Assembly (NCBI GenBank): GCA_004321745.1
Contig: SGYO01000004.1
Span: forward strand, 1-47,015
Reading direction: 5' to 3'
DNA from: a bacterium
GTDB lineage: Bacteria > Fidelibacterota > Marinisomatia > Marinisomatales > UBA1611
DNA: 47,015 bases
Numbering within the stretch: the stretch's first letter is position 1; each line of letters starts with the position of its first letter. Positions 43,963-47,015 of this stretch are shown here, one piece after another. Under the pieces are notes generated by a model. It was not told the DNA's origin. It worked only from the letters and a program-made list of their open reading frames with translations, and searched no databases. Position numbers and translations under genes: made by a program.

Positions 43963-45035
43963 CAGTTGATTTCATTTTTGAATTTCTTTCTGGCCTACTT
44001 GACGGTTTTATTAGTTCTAATTCATTGCTTATTATTTCCATGTTGGTTCCTTGTCTCGCCATTTTTGGATTCATTACTGTTTATGCATTAGTTGTTATTT
44101 ATGCTGAATTAAAAGTTTCATCATTTATACAGGATAAAGTTGGCCCGATGGGGCAAGGAGTTGGTCTTCATGCTGGTAAGTGGGGTTTGCTGCAGCCAAT
44201 TGCAGATGCACTAAAATTGTTATTAAAAGAAGACATAATTCCTTCCAGCGCCGATAAGCCATTATTTATTCTTGCTCCTTTTATGATATTTATTGGTGCA
44301 TTTATTAGTTTCATTGCAATACCATTCGGTGAATCGATAATTGTTACAGATCTTAATATAGGTATTTTTTATATTCTGGGCGTAGGCTCTATCGCTGTTT
44401 TATCTTTAATCCTAGCTGGATGGGCTTCAAACAATAAATGGTCATTATACGGTGGAATGAGGTCTGCTGCTCAAATAGTTAGCTACGAAATACCTGCTGG
44501 TTTGTCTCTCATTGTTGTTATTATGCTAGCAGGCACACTAAATATGCAGGATATTATTAAATATCAGGCCGGAGGAATTTTTAATTGGATTATCTTTGAT
44601 AATCCATTCGTTCCAATAGCATTTGTTGTTTATTTCATTAGTGCGATTGCCGAAACGAATAGGACTCCTTTTGATTTACCCGAATCTGAATCTGAATTGG
44701 TTGCTGGCTTTGCGACGGAATATTCTGGAATGAGATATGCTTTCTTTTTCTTAAGTGAGTACGCAAATATGTTTGTTGTCAGTGCTGTGGCTGCTGCTGG
44801 TTTTTTAGGTGGATGGCATAGTCCGATTCAAGGGTTTATGGATTCTCCAGCATGGGGGGTTTTTTGGATGATCAATAAAACTGGTTTTCTTATATTTGTC
44901 ATGATTTGGCTTAGATGGACACTTCCAAGATTAAGAGTTGATCAATTAATGAATGTATGTTGGAAAGTTTTTCTTCCGCTAGCTCTGATCAATATTTTTG
45001 GTGTGGCAATATGGACAGTTGTATTTAATTCATAA
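43959..45035 (+). CDS. nuoH: NADH-quinone oxidoreductase subunit H
   Basis: Membrane subunit linking the quinone site to the proton channels. The 358-residue protein has eight or nine helices, SSFIQDKVGPMGQGVGLHAGKWGLLQPIADALKLLLKED and the conserved AETNRTPFDLPESESELVAGFATEYSGMRYAFFF loop. The first helix region (about 5-30) is somewhat divergent. It overlaps nuoD by four bases (ATGA). Confidence 0.96.
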   Translation: MTVDFIFEFLSGLLDGFISSNSLLIISMLVPCLAIFGFITVYALVVIYAELKVSSFIQDKVGPMGQGVGLHAGKWGLLQPIADALKLLLKEDIIPSSADKPLFILAPFMIFIGAFISFIAIPFGESIIVTDLNIGIFYILGVGSIAVLSLILAGWASNNKWSLYGGMRSAAQIVSYEIPAGLSLIVVIMLAGTLNMQDIIKYQAGGIFNWIIFDNPFVPIAFVVYFISAIAETNRTPFDLPESESELVAGFATEYSGMRYAFFFLSEYANMFVVSAVAAAGFLGGWHSPIQGFMDSPAWGVFWMINKTGFLIFVMIWLRWTLPRLRVDQLMNVCWKVFLPLALINIFGVAIWTVVFNS

Positions 45036-45044
45036 GGTAGATAA

Positions 45045-45629
45045 ATGAAAAGATATTTTACAGATATATATGAAAGTGTTAGTTCAATATTAGGTGGTAT
45101 GAGCATCACTTTAGTACATCTTTTTAAAGCTAGAAATGATAATGTTACTCTTCAATATCCTGAAGAAAAATGGCCAAGGCCAGAAAGAAACATTGGATTT
45201 GACCATAACAGCTACAATGTTATTAGGTCAAGATTACATGTTGATATGGATGATTGTATTGGGTGTTTAAAATGTGAAAGAGCATGTCCTGTAGACTGTA
45301 TTAAAATTGAAACAGAGAAAGCGCCTGCTCGTGGCGAGGATTTAAAAGAAATCAAACACAAGGGTGTGACTTCAAATGGTACCAGAAAAGCTTTGGTAGT
45401 AACGAGGTTTGACATAGATATGTCTGAATGTTGTTATTGTAATTTATGTACCTACCCATGCCCTGAGGAATGTATTTTTATGACTGGCGGGCCCAATGCG
45501 AAAAAGCATCCAATAGATTATGAGTTTTCAGAGCCTGACAGAAGTGATCTAATATATAGGTTTGCAAAAAAAGGCGCGAAAGAGGGTCTAGCCGAACTGA
45601 ATAATTCAAAGCAGGAAGCTGAAGCCTAA
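45045..45629 (+). CDS. nuoI: NADH-quinone oxidoreductase subunit I
   Basis: Holds two 4Fe-4S clusters (N6a, N6b) passing electrons to NuoB. The 194-residue protein has the two ferredoxin motifs C71-x2-C74-x2-C77-x3-C81-P and C129-x2-C132-x2-C135-x3-C139-P, and a PRPERNIGFDHNSYNVI lead-in. An insert between them (about 90-118, RGEDLKEIKHKGVTSNGTRKA) is longer than in E. coli. The C-terminal 20 residues are Glu/Ala/Lys-rich. Confidence 0.96.
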   Translation: MKRYFTDIYESVSSILGGMSITLVHLFKARNDNVTLQYPEEKWPRPERNIGFDHNSYNVIRSRLHVDMDDCIGCLKCERACPVDCIKIETEKAPARGEDLKEIKHKGVTSNGTRKALVVTRFDIDMSECCYCNLCTYPCPEECIFMTGGPNAKKHPIDYEFSEPDRSDLIYRFAKKGAKEGLAELNNSKQEAEA

Positions 45630-45633
45630 TTAA

Positions 45634-46122
45634 ATGGCCGATTTAGTTTTTTGGATCATTGCTGCTGTTACAATAATGTCAGCTGCTTTTGTTGTTCTAA
45701 ATAATCAATTAATCTACTCAGCTGTGGCATTGTTGTTTACCCTTTTTGGTGTTGCCGGGTTGTATGTTTTTTTATGGGCTGACTTTATAGCAGGTATTCA
45801 AATTTTAGTTTATGTTGGTGGAATTTTGGTCCTTGTGATATTTGGAATAATGTTAACAAATAAAATTAAATCAGTCCGTATTTCTCATAAAAGTATGCAG
45901 CAGGGTGTAGGCGGTGTAGTTACATTTTGGTTTTTTATATTTTTGTTTATTGCATTGACGAAAGCTCCATGGGCTTTTAGTGATGCTGTCGAACCAGTTG
46001 GTACGGTGAGGGAAATTGGAGTTCTCTTGCTAACTGATTTTTTACTTCCATTTGAAATTATTTCGTTGCTCTTATTAGGTGCTCTAATCGGTGCTGCGGT
46101 ATTATCCAGGGGTGAATCATAA
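45634..46122 (+). CDS. nuoJ: NADH-quinone oxidoreductase subunit J
   Basis: Small membrane subunit with five helices, including the conserved pi-bulge helix region IAGIQILVYVGGILVLVIFGIML (about 51-73). The 162-residue length is normal. It begins four bases after nuoI and overlaps nuoK by one base. Confidence 0.94.
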   Translation: MADLVFWIIAAVTIMSAAFVVLNNQLIYSAVALLFTLFGVAGLYVFLWADFIAGIQILVYVGGILVLVIFGIMLTNKIKSVRISHKSMQQGVGGVVTFWFFIFLFIALTKAPWAFSDAVEPVGTVREIGVLLLTDFLLPFEIISLLLLGALIGAAVLSRGES

Positions 46123-46427
46123 TGGATAGTATTAATTCATATCTATTCATATCATCAATGCTATTTTGCTTGGGGTTATTCGGCGTTATTACTAGAAGAA
46201 ATGCTATTGCTGTCCTAATGGGTGTCGAGCTCATACTTAATGCAGCAAATATAAATTTTGTTGCTTTTTCCAAATTTAATGGAATGAATATTGACGGTCA
46301 TATTTTTAGTTTAATGGTCATTGTACTAGCTGCTGCTGAAGCTGCGGTAGCTCTCGCAATTATTATAAATATTTACAATAATATGAATACAATTAATATT
46401 GATGATGCAGCGGAGTTAAAAAGATGA
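46122..46427 (+). CDS. nuoK: NADH-quinone oxidoreductase subunit K
   Basis: Antiporter-like small subunit with three helices. The 101-residue protein has GVITRRNAIAVLMGVELILNAANINFVAF with the conserved proton-path Glu in MGVELILNA (E36), and IVLAAAEAAVALAIIINIY with the second conserved Glu in AAAEAAV. It overlaps nuoL by four bases (ATGA). Confidence 0.96.
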   Translation: MDSINSYLFISSMLFCLGLFGVITRRNAIAVLMGVELILNAANINFVAFSKFNGMNIDGHIFSLMVIVLAAAEAAVALAIIINIYNNMNTINIDDAAELKR

Positions 46428-47015
46428 TCGAGAGTCCAATGATAACCTTTCCTCTGCTCATTCTATTTTTGCCTCTTATTTCTTTCGTTATACTGATATT
46501 TTTCGGTAAAAAATTACCAAGACAAGGTGATTGGGTTGCAGTTGGTTCAATAGTGACAACATTTATTTTGGCTGTATATCTCTTCGTCCAAATGTTGACA
46601 AGCTATGATGCTAATTTTAGTCATGGTGCCTCATTATCTTGGATCGATATGGGTGCATTTAAGATAGATTTAGGCATTTTAGTTGATAATCTTACCATTG
46701 TGATGTTGCTAATTGTTACATTGGTATCAAGTTGTACGCATATATTTTCTCTTGAGTACATGAAAGGTGATGTCAGGTACAACAGATATTATGCATATTT
46801 AGGTTTATTTACATTCTCTATGAATGGTATCGTTTTAGCTGATAACTTAATTTCAATGTATATGTCATGGGAATTGGTGGGCGTAAGTTCATATTTACTT
46901 ATTGGCCATTGGTTTGAAAAGGATAGTGCTGCAAATGCTAGCAAGAAGGCATTTTTAACGAATAGAGTTGGAGATATTGGATTTTTTATCGGAATAATGT
47001 TGCTCTATTCAGCTG
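46424..47015 (+). CDS. nuoL: NADH-quinone oxidoreductase subunit L (partial, runs off window)
   Basis: The first 197 codons of the large antiporter-like subunit. Visible landmarks are several helices from residue 8 on, LVDNLTIVMLLIVTLVS, YMKGDVRYNRYYAYLGLFTFSM, and the conserved MYMSWELVGVSSYLLIGHWFEKDSAANASKKAFLTNRVGDIGFFIG, which includes the catalytic Glu of helix 5 (WELVG). Coupled to nuoK by ATGA. nuoM and nuoN are expected beyond the edge. Confidence 0.95.
   Translation, partial: MIESPMITFPLLILFLPLISFVILIFFGKKLPRQGDWVAVGSIVTTFILAVYLFVQMLTSYDANFSHGASLSWIDMGAFKIDLGILVDNLTIVMLLIVTLVSSCTHIFSLEYMKGDVRYNRYYAYLGLFTFSMNGIVLADNLISMYMSWELVGVSSYLLIGHWFEKDSAANASKKAFLTNRVGDIGFFIGIMLLYSA

Overview
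The window is 47 kb of AT-rich, tightly packed chromosomal DNA from a Gram-negative (diderm) bacterium. Pointers to a diderm are a heptose adenylyltransferase for LPS, outer-membrane beta-barrels, a Wza-type export protein and a capsule locus. Weak Shine-Dalgarno use, a BtuG-like beta-propeller, a DUF3098-like protein and a nuoABCD-HIJKL operon without nuoEFG fit the Fibrobacterota/Chlorobiota/Bacteroidota side of the tree. My best guess is a marine Marinimicrobia (SAR406) genome. That is inference from gene content; no phylogeny was run.

Layout. (1) 1-1131, minus strand: a partial acyltransferase-3 gene, a 300-bp gap with nested hairpins and short repeats, tRNA-Asp with a terminator, and a small DUF3098-like membrane protein. 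(2) 1179-8335: mltG and pcrA/uvrD behind a good promoter; a Fur-family gene with a perfect palindrome at its promoter; a GNAT acetyltransferase; an outer-membrane barrel; and, facing the barrel, a beta-propeller gene led by a cobalamin riboswitch, which looks like a BtuG-type B12 capture protein. (3) 8450-19532: a long run of abutting or overlapping genes: NlpC/P60, HNH, trpS, scpA, scpB, rluB, cmk, rpsA, a YbbR protein, tsaD and a membrane VWA protein. (4) 19556-33189: a surface-polysaccharide locus: ugd, rfbC, rfbB, rfbA, a wza-like gene, a chain-length regulator with an N-terminal winged-helix domain, a wzy candidate, wzx, two GT2 glycosyltransferases, an inverted wzi-like gene and a WbaP/WcaJ-type initiating transferase. 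(5) 33306-40199: serS, plsC, rfaE2, a LysM lytic transglycosylase, HU, a 31-residue bS22-like ribosomal protein, xseA, xseB and nadK. (6) 40208 to the end: proline dehydrogenase diverging from the respiratory complex I operon nuoABCDHIJKL, with nuoL cut by the window edge.

Most notable observations: three in-frame TAA codons in the adjacent genes rfbB and rfbA, with the reading frame otherwise intact; a winged-helix DNA-binding-like domain fused to a Wzz-like polysaccharide co-polymerase; and a B12 riboswitch whose 3' part contains a misleading upstream ATG of the BtuG-like gene. I see no CRISPR array, insertion sequence, rRNA or prophage.
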